The notes: a model not told the origin generated them from the sequence alone. A stretch of DNA of 64,000 nucleotides from Aspidapion aeneum (GCA_963576565.1 OY755046.1:57019471-57083470); one strand, 5' to 3'. Numbered from the stretch's first letter, positions 1-11,215 are shown. Numbers and translations are program-made.

Positions 1-1242
1 AAAATTGTATTCTTGAACGTGTTGACTGCTTCCTCTAGTGTCTGAAATCTTTGACCATGCAGTCCCTTCTTGATTTCCGGAAATGTATAGAAATCGATGG
101 GACTTAGGATGGTTGGAGGATGATTCGTCGTTCGGGGTTCGTTTTCCAAAGCACAGCGATGACTTTCGGCAAATAAATGGTGATATACCAATTGGCAGTA
201 ACAGTCCTTTGACCTTCTAAAGGAATTGTTGCTACGTGACCTGCTTTTAAGACAAATGTCACTTCGCGAACGGATGACTTTGGTTGGCTTTTCTTCTTCT
301 TGGAATACCCAAACACACGACTGACTTTTATTTTCGGGTTCGTATGAGTAAATCCACGATTCATTACCACTGACAATGCTGTACACGTTTTTTGAGTTTC
401 TTGCCTCAAAGAGGTCTAGAGTTTTCTGACACCAATTGAGCCTGGCTTATTTCTGTTCTTCGGTTAACAGATGTGGTATCCAGTGGGAAACTAACTTTCT
501 TACCCTTAATTCTTCATGCAACCATCTTTTTGGATACACTTCGAGAATGGATCACTTTTGTTGGCTTTTCTTCATCTTGGAATACCCAAATCCACGATTC
601 ATCACCACTGACAATGCTGTACACGTTTTTTGAGTTTCCTTCCTTAAAGCGGTCTAGAGTTTTCTGACACCAATTGGCCCTGGCTTCTTTCTGTTCTTCG
701 GTTAACAAATGTGGTATCCAGTGGGAAACTAACTTTCTTACCCTTAATTCTTCATGCAAAATTTATTGAACTGAGGTCTTTGAAATCCCCAATGAGGCCT
801 TAATCTCGCGATATGTCACATGTAGATCTTCCGTGAGGAGCATGCGCAAAGCATCGATGTTTTTCTTCGTGCCGTTTTTGGTGACCCTGGCCTTGGATTG
901 TCGCTAAGGTTAATTCGTCCACGCTTGAATTCTCCGTACCAACGAGAAACTGTCGACTGATTTGGTGCTTCATTACCGAAAACAGAAATCAACTCGGCGA
1001 AGCATTCTTGTTGAGATAATTTTCTTCGTTGTAAAAAATTATAGCCCGAAAATGTTCTAGGTTTAATTCTTTTTTCGACTGATTTGTTACCTTAAAAAAT
1101 TCAATGTAGCTATAAAATTATTTGTATCGCACAAATGTTTTGAATTTAGGTTAGGTAAATATTGAGGTTAAGTTTTAGTAACGACATTTAATCAGTGTCG
1201 CCCTCTATGTTCATATATGCAAACTATAAAAGACAGCCCTTG
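1..1242 (-). mobile_element. Mariner-family DNA transposon, broken, runs off the left edge
   Basis: On the minus strand the region encodes pieces of a mariner transposase: an N-terminal helix-turn-helix region (about 900-1075), then a block reading HWIPHLLTEEQ followed by GDESW (about 590-720), where the Asp is the first residue of the catalytic DDD/E triad, then a later block reading HVATIPLEGQRT (about 190-240). The 5' end is at 1242, where the inverted terminus ACAAGGGCTGTC abuts a TA dinucleotide (1243-1244), the usual mariner target. The frame is broken several times and part of the gene is duplicated, so no active enzyme can be made. The C-terminal end and second terminal repeat lie outside the window. 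The mariner assignment is firm from motif order and the TA site; the subfamily is not determined. Confidence 0.85.
261..759 (-). repeat. Internal tandem duplication within the mariner transposase
   Basis: Segments 261-522 and 538-759 are direct repeats of the same transposase region, each containing the TEEQ and GDESW blocks. The left copy has an extra stretch of about 30 bp near 320-350. The duplication arose after the element lost function, or destroyed it. Confidence 0.8.
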
Positions 1243-1244
1243 TA

Positions 1245-1760
1245 TATCTTGAAACAAAAATGTTAAACCCTATGTAATGTAAACTTTTTTTTCTTATTTT
1301 GACCTCCCCTATCACCTATTAACTGTGACTCCTTATTTGATTAAATTTAAAAGTTATTTTTAATAGTTTCTCTTAATTTGAGGTTTTGGCGGAGAACGAG
1401 ACATATAGAAGGATCGTTGACCCTGTATTTATATTTATTTAAGGATATGCTGTGGGCATTATATTCTTCAAAAGCTTCCTTTTAATAATTTCTGTAAATT
1501 TGAGGTTTTAGAGGAAAAGGAGACAGCTGAAAGAACAAAACCCAGTGGTTAATGTAGATTTGATCGTTTTCTACTTTTGGAGTTGCATGAGAAACCGTTC
1601 GTGTACTTTTTAAAGTTTTTTAAACTCCTTTCGAAAGGTTTCATTGAGTTTTGTATTTGTTGGCTGAAAGTTCCTCTAATCACCTACTAAACGTGTATTG
1701 CAGGTTTTCTTATTTGCCTGAAAAAGTTGGATTTTTCTACCTATTTCGCTAATGTAACTT
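1245..1760. other. No recognised feature
   Basis: AT-rich sequence without a convincing reading frame. The phrase TTTGAGGTTTT(A/G)G recurs near 1377 and 1500, suggesting an old diverged duplication of about 120 bp. Confidence 0.5.
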
Positions 1761-1890
1761 TTTAAATTACAAAATGTTTGTAAATATTTTTTGTCACATA
1801 AGAAATAGGTTTCCTTAGGAAATTGAATCATTATTTTTTATTTATTTAGTGCTAAGAAAATTTTTAAAATTACAAAATGTACGTAAATAT

Positions 1891-2770
1891 ACAAACAAGG
1901 TTGCTGTATCTCGCCTACGCTCTTTAAGATATACTTGGAACAAGTCCTTAAAGTATGGAAGAAGAAGAAACCACCTTGTATACTTTATGTTTCGCGGATG
2001 ATCTGATAGTAGTGGCTCAGGATTATGACGACCTCGAATATATGACACGAAAATAAATAATAAAAATAATAAATAATAAAATAAGTGGGGACTAGAGGTA
2101 ATCTCAATAAGACAAAGTATATGTGTATTGGTGGAACGAAACAGGATCTAATCTTAAATACCGGGCAGCGAATTTAGTCCTGTGATGAGTATAAATACTT
2201 AGGTCTAAAAATTACAGCTGACGGAACACTAGACAAAGCTATAAAAGATCGAAACGTACAAGGAAGAAAAGCAATAACTTTATTTAATGGAATAATTTGG
2301 GACCAAAGTATATCAAAACATAACAAAAAGCTTATATGTAACACCATTGTAAAAAGTATTATTATTACATACGGCTCAGAAGTATGGCCAATCAAGGATA
2401 GAACAGAAAAAATGCTTTCCGCTACGGAGATGGACTATTGGAGAAGAGCAGCAAGGAAATCAAAAATAGAAAGAGTTACAAATCAAAGAATAAGAGAAAT
2501 TATAACAGTGGGTGAACGTACTTTAGTGGATGATATAAGAACAAAACAACTGGTGTGGTAAGGACACGTACAAAGAATGAATGGTGAAAGACTACCTAAA
2601 CAAATACTACAATGGAAACCAACTGGCCGAAGAAAACGAGGACGGCCAAGGAGAAGCTGGAGAGAAGGAATAGACAGTGAAATAAGACTAAGAGGCCTAG
2701 ATGATGAATTATGGGCAAACAGAAACGAGTGGAGATTGGGCATCGGAAGACGTAGAACGTTGTGAAACCG

Positions 2771-2815
<45 letters not shown>
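1891..2815 (+). mobile_element. 5'-truncated LINE (reverse transcriptase C-terminal half) with TSD
   Basis: The plus strand encodes the end of a non-LTR reverse transcriptase in several broken frames: an SPTLFKIYLEQ-like palm segment (about 1905-1950), the catalytic FADDL box (about 1992-2006), a YKYLGLKIT segment (about 2189-2215), a TYGSEVW segment near 2370, and the basic C-terminal tail with GRRKRGRPRRSW (about 2626-2661). Stop codons interrupt it. The element ends in a (TA)n tail. It is flanked by an 11-bp TSD, TACGTAAATAT, at 1880-1890 and 2816-2826. The same family recurs at 8853, 22470, 46330, 51658 and 62890. There is no RNase H domain, so an RTE- or L2/CR1-like clade is likely; I cannot fix the clade. 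Confidence 0.85.

Positions 2816-2817
<2 letters not shown>
2773..2817. repeat. (TA)n microsatellite, LINE 3' tail
   Basis: About 22 uninterrupted TA units follow the LINE stop codon and end at the TSD. This is a simple-repeat tail of the kind seen on several insect LINEs. Confidence 0.9.
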
Positions 2818-2818
<1 letters not shown>

Positions 2819-3112
2819 GTAAATATTTTTGTCACATAAGAAATAAGTTTCCTTAAGAATTTCAATCATTATTTTTTATTTGTTTTGTGGTAAGATAAAT
2901 TTAGCTCTGGTCAGAGACATGGGAGAGGAATATATAGCTTTTTGACGAGTGCCCAGCTGAATTTTATGGAGACACCATGGGGATCTGTCAGTCGGCCATT
3001 TTGTGGTAACCTTCCCCTAAATTCTTCTCCGATACCAGCTTACTAAATAAACGAGTCACAATAAAAAAAAAATCGTTTACATTAACGGGTTGCTTACAAG
3101 TGCCCTTCTATT

Positions 3113-5252
3113 TCAGCCAAGTTTCACCTTACTCAATGCTAATGTCAAACGCATTAGTTCAGGCTCTACATCCGAGATTCAAGCGATATGCTGCGTTTAA
3201 TGATAGAAGCAACACACCTGATATGTATAGACATAAGACTCGCCCAAATATTTTACGAAAGGGAACCACCGCCCCAATCCTGACAGGGGGTTGTTCCCCC
3301 CCCCCCCCTTAAACGTGCTTTTTAATAGTTTTTTTGCTAATAAGTCGAAAACAGTCAACTTTTACAAAAATCTATAGATCAATTTTCAAGCGAATACGAT
3401 TTCCTCTTTAACGATGTACCTTAGTACCCTCTGACGGCAGTGGTGCACATTCCATTAGCGTACGAAAAAAGGAGAAAATTTTTAAAATATTTCTTATCTT
3501 TTTGTGGTAATTTTTATCCTTAACATTATTTTTTTCTCAGAAAAATATTTTTGGTTAAAAGCCCATTGAAAGTTAAATACTTATTATGCTAGACACTCTT
3601 TTTTTAAATAGCTGCCTTAAAATAAAAATAAATGTGTTTGTAGAAATCCTTAAATCAAACAAAAATGTTGAACATTCATTTTTGTAACTCAGTAAATAAT
3701 AATGAAAGTGAGTAAAAAATTATTTTTGGTTAGTTATAACTTAAAACTGACTTTTTCTAGTTAACCTTCTTTAAAGTGAGGGTGGGGGGGGCATCCCCCC
3801 TCTCACCCCCCTCAAAAGTGCTCTCTCACAGTATTTTCCCAATTATTTGCAAACTTTTAACTTGGTAAAAAACAACTAAGTAACAATTATTAAGAGTGAT
3901 GAAAAGTCCTCTCTAACGATGTATAATACGCCCTCCTAAACAATATTTTTTAAGTTTTTTCGAATTTTATTGTCCTACATGTCTGGTTTTAAAACTCGTT
4001 TTTAAAGCTGGAAGCAAAAAAACTATAAAAAAGCATGTTTAAGGGAGGGGAACCACCCCCTGCCACGATTGGGGGTTCTTCCCTTTCGTAAAATGTTCGA
4101 GCGAGTCTTATGTCTATCCATACCCAGTGTGTTGCTTCTATCATTAAACGCAGCATATCGCTTGAATCTCGGATGTAGGGCCTGAACTAATGCGTTTGAT
4201 ATTAGCATTGAGTAAGGCCACTGATGTAAGGGGGGCGTGTTATACATCCTTAGAGAGGACTTTTGGTCATTAACTATTACTTAGTTGTTTTTGGCCAAGT
4301 TAAAAGTTTCCAAATAATTAGAAAAATACTGTAAAAGATCACTCTTGAAGAAGGCGAGAGGGGGGATGGGATGGATTAAGTTAATACTAATCAAAAATAT
4401 TTTTTTACTCACTTTGAGTATTATTTACTGACTAACAAAAGTGAATGTTCGAAATTTTTGTTTGATTGGAGGATTTCTACAAACACATTTATTTTTATTT
4501 CAAGGCAGCTATTTGTGTGTCTAGCTTAATAAGTATTTAACTGTATACAATGGACTTTTAACCAAAAATATTTTTTTGAGAAAAAAGTAATGTTAAGGAT
4601 AAAAAATACCACAAAAAAATATAAAAAAAGTATTTTAAAAATTTTCTCCTCTTTTCGTACGCTAATGGAATGTGCACCAATGCCGTCAGAGGGTACTAAG
4701 GTACATCGTTAAAGAGGAAATCGTATTCGCTTGAAAATTGATCTATAGAAGGTTTTTGTAAAAGTTGACTGTTTTCGACTTCTTAGCAAAAAAAACTATT
4801 AAAAAGCACGTTTAAGGGGGGGGGGAACCACATTTATTTTTATTTTAAGGCGGCTACTTTTAAAACTTATGTCTAACTTATTATATATTTAACTGTATAC
4901 GATGGGTTTTTAAACAAAAATCCTTTAAAAAAAACAATGTGTTAAGAATACAAAATGCCACAAGAAAAATTAAAAAAAAACATAATTTAAACATTTTTCC
5001 CTTTTTTCGTAGGCCTATAAAACGTGCACCACTGCCTTTAGAGAGTACTAAGGTACATGGTTAAAAAATAAATTTTATCCGCTTGTAAAATGATCTTATC
5101 TTAAAGTTAACCGTTTTCGCGTTATTAGCAAATAACCGTCAAAAAGCACGTTTTCGTAAAATGTGCGGTCGAGTCTTATGTCTATCCATCCTAAGTGTGT
5201 TGCTTCTACCATTAAGCGCAGTATCGGACCCCGTAGGGCCTGAACTACATGG
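3113..5252. repeat. Fold-back interspersed repeat, copy 1 (arms of about 600 bp)
   Basis: Sequence from about 3300-3930 returns inverted at about 4240-4825. Shared blocks are the run of G/C next to AAACGTGCTTTTTAATAG, the phrase CAGAGGGTACTAAGGTACAT (inverted), and TTCGTACGCTAATGGAA. The outer block TAGTTCAGG...CCTAC occurs at 3152, inverted at 4180 and again at 5240. A diverged inverted module (about 4800-5250) follows. Short ORFs here are chance. Copy 2 is at 53356-57153. It resembles a long fold-back element built from internal modules. No transposase is seen. Confidence 0.75.
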
Positions 5253-5842
5253 TGTACCAACTTTTTTAATTTGCTTAATTGTAAAATCCAATCTTTCGCC
5301 CTTTTATAATATCTGGTATAGTTTTTGCAAAGTCACCTGAAATGCTCCTAATACGGGGTTCTATCGATTTCATGAAATTTTGCTTCAATCTGCCCTTCAA
5401 AAGTTATCCAAATTCATATAAAATCCTGCTGGTATAATTTCAACCCTACCGACAGAGAAAAGGCGCTCTCTCTTTGCGGTCTGAGCACAAAGTATTTGTT
5501 TTCTGACCGACCCAGTACAGGTGGATAGACGGCACCTGATTGGCAGATTTTTTTGAGATGCGCTTTTAATTGCTTTCGGGTGGGCTTTTCGGGACCCCTT
5601 TAGTCGGCCGTATGCAGAGTTAGAAAATAAATCAGTGTCGTTTCTGTAGGTGTAGGAATAGAAAGTTTTATTATCTATTTTTATTTCTTTAGTTTACGCC
5701 ATAATTAAATGAAATAATTTTCATGAGTATATCTACTGCCGCCCATGTCACTTTCTTTAAAGGATATGCCGATGGTCGGCTTTAACCTTTGTTCAACTGA
5801 CTTTGCAAAAACTATATATAATGTCCTATGGAGGATACATAC
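5253..5842. other. Intron-side sequence downstream of the Fas3-like exon, no gene recognised
   Basis: This lies 3' (minus strand) of the exon at 5843-5993. The minus strand is open from about 5400 to 5600 for about 65 codons, but I recognise no domain or flanking splice sites in it. Further Fas3 exons must lie beyond the left edge. Confidence 0.45.
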
Positions 5843-5993
5843 TTGCGACCACCAAAGTCATGGTTCCAATGGATTCCTGAGCCTCACTGGCGATACCCAG
5901 CGTACATTTGACTTCGCCATTGTTTTTGTCTTCCACGTTTCGCAGGATGAAGCCGCACTGACCCGCGTCCAGACCTTCACCATAGTAAATTAC
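5843..5993 (-). CDS. Fas3: Fasciclin-3-like protein, exon encoding second half of Ig domain 1
   Basis: Fasciclin-3 is an insect homophilic cell-adhesion protein with an extracellular Ig region and one membrane span, found on axons and at septate junctions. This 151-nt exon is preceded on the minus strand by a pyrimidine/AT tract and AG (5994-5995), and followed by GTATGT (donor, 5842 downward). It encodes about 50 residues including YYGEGLDAGQCGF and NNGEVKCTLGI, ending GTMTLVVA. This is the F and G strand half of a V-type Ig fold, with the second disulfide Cys in VKC. The pattern GL.AGQCG, NNG.VKC.LG and GT..L.VA matches my memory of fly Fas3 domain 1. It enters in phase 0 and leaves in phase 1, and joins exactly with the exon at 14358-14524. 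The rest of the protein lies off the window. Confidence 0.8.
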
Positions 5994-6139
5994 CTAAACA
6001 ATTTAAAATAATAATTAAATTAGTTACAAAACAGAAATAATAAAAAAATTAATTTTACTTGAATATTCAGGGTGGTCATCGAAATCGGGTAAAATATTCC
6101 GGAGGATGATAGTACTCCTCAAATTGTTAAAAAAAGTTC

Positions 6140-6595
6140 CTTATAAATTTGGGTCCAAAAATGATTTCGGAAAAACGTCATTTGGCGAATTTTATAGACC
6201 AAAATAGCCAGACTTAGAAAATGTATATTTTAAAAACTATACAGTTTATTAACAAAAGCACCGAGTTGCAGTATGGTAGGGTCATAGAGATTCGAAAAAA
6301 CCACACCCTGAGATAAGATTTGGAAAAAACTTGATTTAGCGAATTTTAGAGTAAGGAAAATCCTATAAAACCAAAATGGCCAAACTTTGAAAATTCATAT
6401 TTCAAAAACTATACAGTTTATTAACAAAAGCAACTAGTTGCAGTTGGGTAGGGCCATAGAGATGCGAAAAAACCTCATCCTGAGTTAAGATTTGGAAAAA
6501 CATCATTTAGCGAATTTTAGGGTACGGAATTCTAAGTCCAAAATGGTTAAATTTTGAAAAAAGCACCGAGTTGCAGTATGGTTGTTCCATAGCAA
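6140..6595 (+). repeat. Diverged satellite monomers, same family as 23032-25183
   Basis: About two and a half monomers contain AACTATACAGTTTATTAACA, the phrase GCACCGAGTTGCAGTATGG and CCTGAGTTAAGATTTGG. They match the consensus of the 169-bp array 17 kb away but are far more diverged. Confidence 0.85.
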
Positions 6596-6670
6596 GCCTG
6601 TAACTAGGGGGGTGCGACTGGTGCCCCGCACAGGACGTCATCGCCAGAGGGCGCCTTCTGAGTTATACCC

Positions 6671-6800
6671 GGTTTCCACCTAAGCGTGCCACCCCTGTTT
6701 CAAAAAACGCATCAGGTGACGCTGCATTTAAAACCGGTGCAAATGCATGTGCCGTCTTGATGAGTTTTTGGATCAGGGTGAGCACGCATAAGTGGAAACT
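6671..6800. mobile_element. MITE of about 130 bp with 18-bp inverted ends
   Basis: The left end GTTTCCACCTAAGCGTGC (6672-6689) is matched, inverted with two mismatches, by 6782-6799. A second inner pair, AAAACGCATCA and TGATGAGTTTTT, supports an inverted-repeat element. Superfamily unknown. Confidence 0.65.
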
Positions 6801-6879
6801 AGGATTTAATTTTTGTAGAGGGGAGGCTAATTTTGTACCGGGCGCCAATGATCCTAGCGAAGCCTCCTGTAAAGGTCTC

Positions 6880-7840
6880 TGTACCCGAAAGGGAAGTATG
6901 GAAGAAATGGAGGTGTGAACCTTGCACCCAGAATGGGGTGGCCTAGTATACCGACGGCTCCAGAATAGGGGACAGGTCTACTGCAGTACCACAGGAGCGA
7001 AATTTCATTTTGCTCTGGGCAAGTATGCCACAATGCCACTGTTTTCAAGGCAGAGGTGTGCCATTCTGATGTGTGGTTATAAAAACCAAACAAGATATCT
7101 ACATATGCGCAGACAGTAGAGCTGCACTGTCTGCCATCAAATCGGCCAGAGTAAGCTCTGCACTTGTAGCTGAGTGTAGGGATGTACTAAAAACCCTGGC
7201 AGGACACAACAAGGGTGATCTCCTCTGAGTTCTAGGACATGAGGGCATTCTTGGAAACGAGGAGGCTGACCAACTAGCTAGACCGGGGTCATCAGCTGAG
7301 CCAGTGGGGCCAGAATCTATGGTGCGGATCGCGGAGTTTCTTGCCATGACGACCCTAAAATGTGACTTGAACAGGCGCTCTCAGGCGCTCTGGGAAAACA
7401 CGGACGGAATGAGACAGGCCAAGCTTCTTGTCGGGGAGGTGAGCGCCTCCAAAGCGAGGTATTTTCTCATATTCTGGAGAAAAGATATAAGACTGGTGAC
7501 AGGGCTCTTGACAGGACACTGTCGCCTTAACAAACACCTTAGCATTCTGGGAATCGTTGAAAACTCGGAGTGTCCTTGGTGTATGGAGGATGAAGAATCC
7601 CCTTTACATATCCTAACAGAGTAACCTGCACTCACGGCAATAAGACTGTCGCTTTTGGGAAGCTGTGTGCTTACTCCTGGGATGTAAGAAAGTTTCAACC
7701 CAGAAAAATCTGCTCCTTTCCTAAGGCGGCGGGTTTTCAGGACTGACACAGTGGAGAGTAAGGTACAACGAGCCCAGCAAGGTGGCCTAAGTGCATGGGA
7801 CTCTTCCCCCCACATAACATTCATTCATTCATTCATAGAC
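6880..7840 (+). mobile_element. LINE 3' end: RNase H domain plus C-terminal zinc-knuckle region (R1/Jockey/I-like)
   Basis: Broken plus-strand frames carry RNase H marks: YTDGSR (about 6950), a CADSRAALSAI segment near 7105, and GHEGILGNEEADQLA (about 7240-7285), the usual VPGH..GNE.AD region. These are followed by VTGLLTGHCRLNKHL (about 7495-7540) and a zinc-knuckle-like CPWCMEDEESPLHIL. Several stops interrupt the frames. A short (ATTC)n run at 7821-7837 is the 3' tail. The RNase H places it in the R1/Jockey/I group rather than with the LINE at 1891. It sits in the Fas3 intron in antisense orientation to the gene. Confidence 0.85.
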
Positions 7841-8534
7841 ACCTCATTTGAAACAAATAGTAAGCTCATTGGCTGCAACTGTTAAAAATTTGGGGCCAGT
7901 TTCTCGGTGCAGAAGGAGAGGCACATCAAGGAAGAGAGAGAGAGAGAGACCATCGGGAAAAATATATGCAACGTTTTTGTTTCTAAATATACTAATGAAT
8001 TGCTTTTGCCATATTGCACGATTTTTACCCAAAAGGTCTTAATAAGATTGCCAAAAAAGCAAATGAGATTGACTGAAGACTCTTAACAGGCAAATAACTT
8101 TTTAGCTGTCCCTCGGGTAAAATTAGTTTAAGACACTCACTGGAAAAACCCTGGATTATAAAATATAATATAAAATTTTACTCTTACAGCACCGACCGGG
8201 AGAGGGTGTTATTTTGAGTTTCAAGAAAGTTTTCAAGTCGTTCAAAAGGAAACAGAGTGTTCGTCTCCAGGGTGGACTCTACTTTTCAAGATGCTTTTAT
8301 AATAACTCAACTTTTTACACTCATTTTTATGAACATTTGTTAAAGGAGTTTAAAAATACAGGGTGTTTTTAAATGAAATATTAATATTTAAGGAGGGAAT
8401 TTTTGAGTCCAATTTGTTTTGAAGAGGAAAAACGTCCTAATTATCTAACTTTTTAGATACTGGGTGTTAAATAGGTTCAAGAAATGTTTTTCTCAAGATA
8501 TTTTTGTAAAATTTGGTACCCACTTTCTATTTAT
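7841..8534. other. No gene; (GA)n run
   Basis: AT-rich intron sequence with a short GAGAGA run near 7936-7950. Nothing recognisable is encoded. Confidence 0.5.
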
Positions 8535-8682
8535 TAAGGGCCGGTTTCTCAATCGAGGGTTAGCCCTGACCCGTGGGTTATCTTTGATAGCTGTCTTTTT
8601 TTGGCATGTGGTAAATATGTCAGTCATCTCTTTTTTTAACCCACGGGTCAGGGCTAACCCTCTATTGAGAAACTGGCCCTAA
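8535..8682. mobile_element. Hairpin MITE of 148 bp with about 45-bp arms
   Basis: The left arm begins TTAAGGGCCGGTTTCTCAAT. The right arm (about 8637-8682) is its near-perfect inverse, and both contain GGGTTAGCCCTGACCCGTGG. The loop is about 55 bp. It would form a stable RNA hairpin if transcribed in the intron. Confidence 0.85.
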
Positions 8683-8852
8683 GAGGTATTTTCTGATGTA
8701 TATAGAGTATGTTTTATTTATTTCGATCAGTAGCGTTCATAGTGGAAAAAATTATTCCCTTAAATTAATTTGAAGGGATTTCGCGTGGTAAAAAGTCTTA
8801 ACGAAAAAGTTTCTAAGGACTTGCTCTTGAAATTTTTCCTTAAATTTATTAT

Positions 8853-9503
8853 TATTCAAAAAAGTTAATAGAAGAATACCAAAAGTTGGGTTTAAAATGA
8901 ACGTGGACAAGACAAAGTACTTGTTTATTGGAAACGAATCAAATGAGTTAGACAATGGACAAACAATAACTCCATGCAATGAGTATGTATACTTGGGTGT
9001 CACATTTGATAAGACAGAAACTAGAAAAAAGAATAGTACAAGCAAAAAAGGTTATTGGAAAGAATGAAGAGATAAAAAAGAATGTAAAATTTAACATTTA
9101 TGAAACAATGTTAAAAAACACGCTGTTGTGTGGACTAGAGACTTGTCGCTTAACAATAAAATATAAAACAAATTTTGAAAGTGTCGAAATGGAGATAATA
9201 AGAAGATCAATGAGTATATCTTAAACAGATCATATAAGAAATGAGACCATAAAAGAAAGAATGAGAATCGATGGAAGCATAACGAATAACATCACTAAAA
9301 GACAACTGATATGGTACAGCCATGTACAAAGGGCGCAGAAAAAGAGGGCTTCCTAAACTGGAATGGCAACAACAGTCAATCCAAAGATCAATGAGTCAAA
9401 AAAACCTGACAGAAGATGATTGTCAGGATCGAAGGAGGTGGAGAATAGGCGTCGCACAACGTAGAAAAACATTCCAAACCGACATAGTACTACTACTACT
9501 ACG
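8853..9503 (+). mobile_element. LINE remnant, same family as 1891-2815, with (TAC)n tail
   Basis: The plus strand carries NVDKTKYLFIGNES and YVYLGVTFDKTET (RT thumb side), a C-terminal RKRGLPKLEWQQQ basic tail and ends WRIGVAQRRKTFQ, then TACTACTACTAC at about 9488-9500. Frameshifts break it into short ORFs. It is 5'-truncated. Confidence 0.8.
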
Positions 9504-9748
9504 CGATAAATTTTTTGATAACTTTTGAAAAATATTTTGAATAAAAATCACTAAAATTTATTTTTTGTTTTAGGTTAGCTCCTATTGAAAGAAAAGCTCT
9601 TGTTTCGGTAAGTTTGTTTTAAAAAAATTACATTTAGTGTTTTTGATCATGCCCTTTAATTGCGATTCGTTACTCTTACCATAAATAAAGGTAACTTAAA
9701 GTGGTTAAAAAATGGTTTTGGACGTACAAAAAATAACGCTTAGCTGTA

Positions 9749-11215
9749 CAGCGTGTCCCATTTTCGATGGGATTATATGGGAAACTCGGTTATTATTAAA
9801 GATATTGATATTCTGATTGCACTTTACCGTGCTCTTTCTTTAAACTCTTAAAAATGGTGTAATCAGATGTTTGCTATACCTTGTAGTTTCGCTAATACCG
9901 GGAGTTTTTGAAAAAATGTCATTTTTAATAATCCCTTATATCTCGCTTATTTTACGAGATATTTTTATTCTGTAAAAACTTTTCTATGGCAACTTTTTTA
10001 AAGAAAAATAATGACGTTGTCAGTTTTTTAAAATATTGTTTAGTTTTTGAGATGTGGTATTTATCATAAAAAAATTAAATGTGGACCTGTATTTTTTTAT
10101 CACTATTTTGATTGGCTTCATGCTATTATTATCACAAAATAATAAAAAATTTATATTTTTTTTTGTTTTAAGAAAAATTATTTACTATTTAAAAAAAAAT
10201 TGTCCGAACCTGGAAATTTCCAACATAAATATAAATTAAAAATTGCTAGTTGAACTATTTTTAGTTTAACTGTTTTAATACTTAGCAAATTAAAATGGTT
10301 TTACGTTAGTTTAAGGATTTATTTGAAACAAAGTCTACGACAAATACAAAAAAAAAATAACTAATTTTTCTTATGGTCTAAATGTTCAAACTGATTGCCA
10401 TTATGTGTGAGACATTGTTGGCATTTTTGAGTAATTTTTCTTAACGCATTTTGCTTAATAATATTTCTGCCGTTTAAATCTTGGGATTTTGTTGTTTGAA
10501 TAAAACAGTCAAAAATATTACATTTTTCAAAATCTGGATATAGTCGATTTCTAGCCATTTTAGAATAAGTTTGAGTGAGCTATTGTTTTTCCATGTTGAA
10601 GTAACTTTCATGAGTTGCTGTGCTACCATGAAATAATTTGGTTTTTTACTTTATTTATAAATCTTTTAATTACCGTTTCAAAAAAGATAAACTAAAAATC
10701 ATCCAACTAGTGTCTTGCAATTTTTAATTTATATTTACGTTGGAAATTTCCAGGATTGGACTAAAACTTTTTAAAGAATGTATTAAATATTTTTTTCATA
10801 CTTAAAACAAAAAAATATTAAAGTTTTATCATTTTAAGATAATAATAGCATGAAACCAATCAAAATAATAATAAAAAATATAGGTCCGTATTTAATTTTT
10901 TTATGATAAATACCATATCTCACAAACTAAACAATATTTTAAAAAATTGACAACGTCATTATTTTGCTCTAAAAAAGTTGCCAAAGAGAGGTTTTTACAG
11001 AATAAAAATATCTTGCAAAATAAGCGAGATACAAGGAATTAAAAATGCAATTTTTTCAAAAACTCCCTGTATTAGCGAAACCACGGGGTATAGCAAAAAT
11101 CTGATTACACCGTTTTTAAGGGCTCAAAAAAAGAGCACGGTAAGGTGAAATCAGAAAATCGATATCTTTAATAATAACCGAGTTTCCCATTTAATCCCAT
11201 CGAAAATGCACGCTG
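9749..11215. mobile_element. DNA transposon derivative with about 500-bp terminal inverted repeats and TA target site
   Basis: The left end CAGCGTGTCCCATTTTCGAT (9749) and its inverse at 11215 are flanked by TA (9747-9748 and 11216-11217). The arms (about 9749-10250 and about 10700-11215) match over most of their length, for example GGGAAACTCGGTTATTATTA and GACAACGTCATTATTTT. The core (10250-10700) holds a minus-strand ORF that looks like the two ends of a transposase joined (10361-10558). This suggests an internally deleted non-autonomous element of a TA-targeting superfamily. It lies inside the Fas3 intron. Confidence 0.75.
10361..10558 (-). pseudogene. Possible internally deleted transposase remnant (65 codons)
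   Basis: It starts MARNRLYPDFEKCNIFDCFI and ends CQQCLTHNGNQFEHL. The first part resembles the N-terminus, and the C..CL..NG..FEHL part the C-terminus, of insect transposases of the DUF4817/IS630-like kind that I recall. In such proteins these motifs are hundreds of residues apart. Its position in the core of an inverted-repeat element fits a deletion derivative. This is inference from short motifs. Confidence 0.45.

Larger units (their letters stand above)
1761..2898. repeat. Tandem repeat of about 100 bp, second copy split by a LINE
   Basis: Copy 1 (about 1761-1857) and copy 2 (about 1863-1890 continued at 2816-2898) share the phrases TTACAAAATGT, GTCACATAAGAAATA and CAATCATTATTTTTTATTT. 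The LINE at 1891-2815 interrupts copy 2, and copy 1 shows the uninterrupted sequence. Confidence 0.75.

Noticed and set aside
2483..2869. Minus-strand ORF with an IYIYIY tract
   Set aside because: It is antisense to the LINE and crosses its (TA)n tail.
7099..7824. Minus-strand ORFs of 60-147 codons
   Set aside because: They are antisense to the RNase H and zinc-knuckle frames of the plus-strand LINE.
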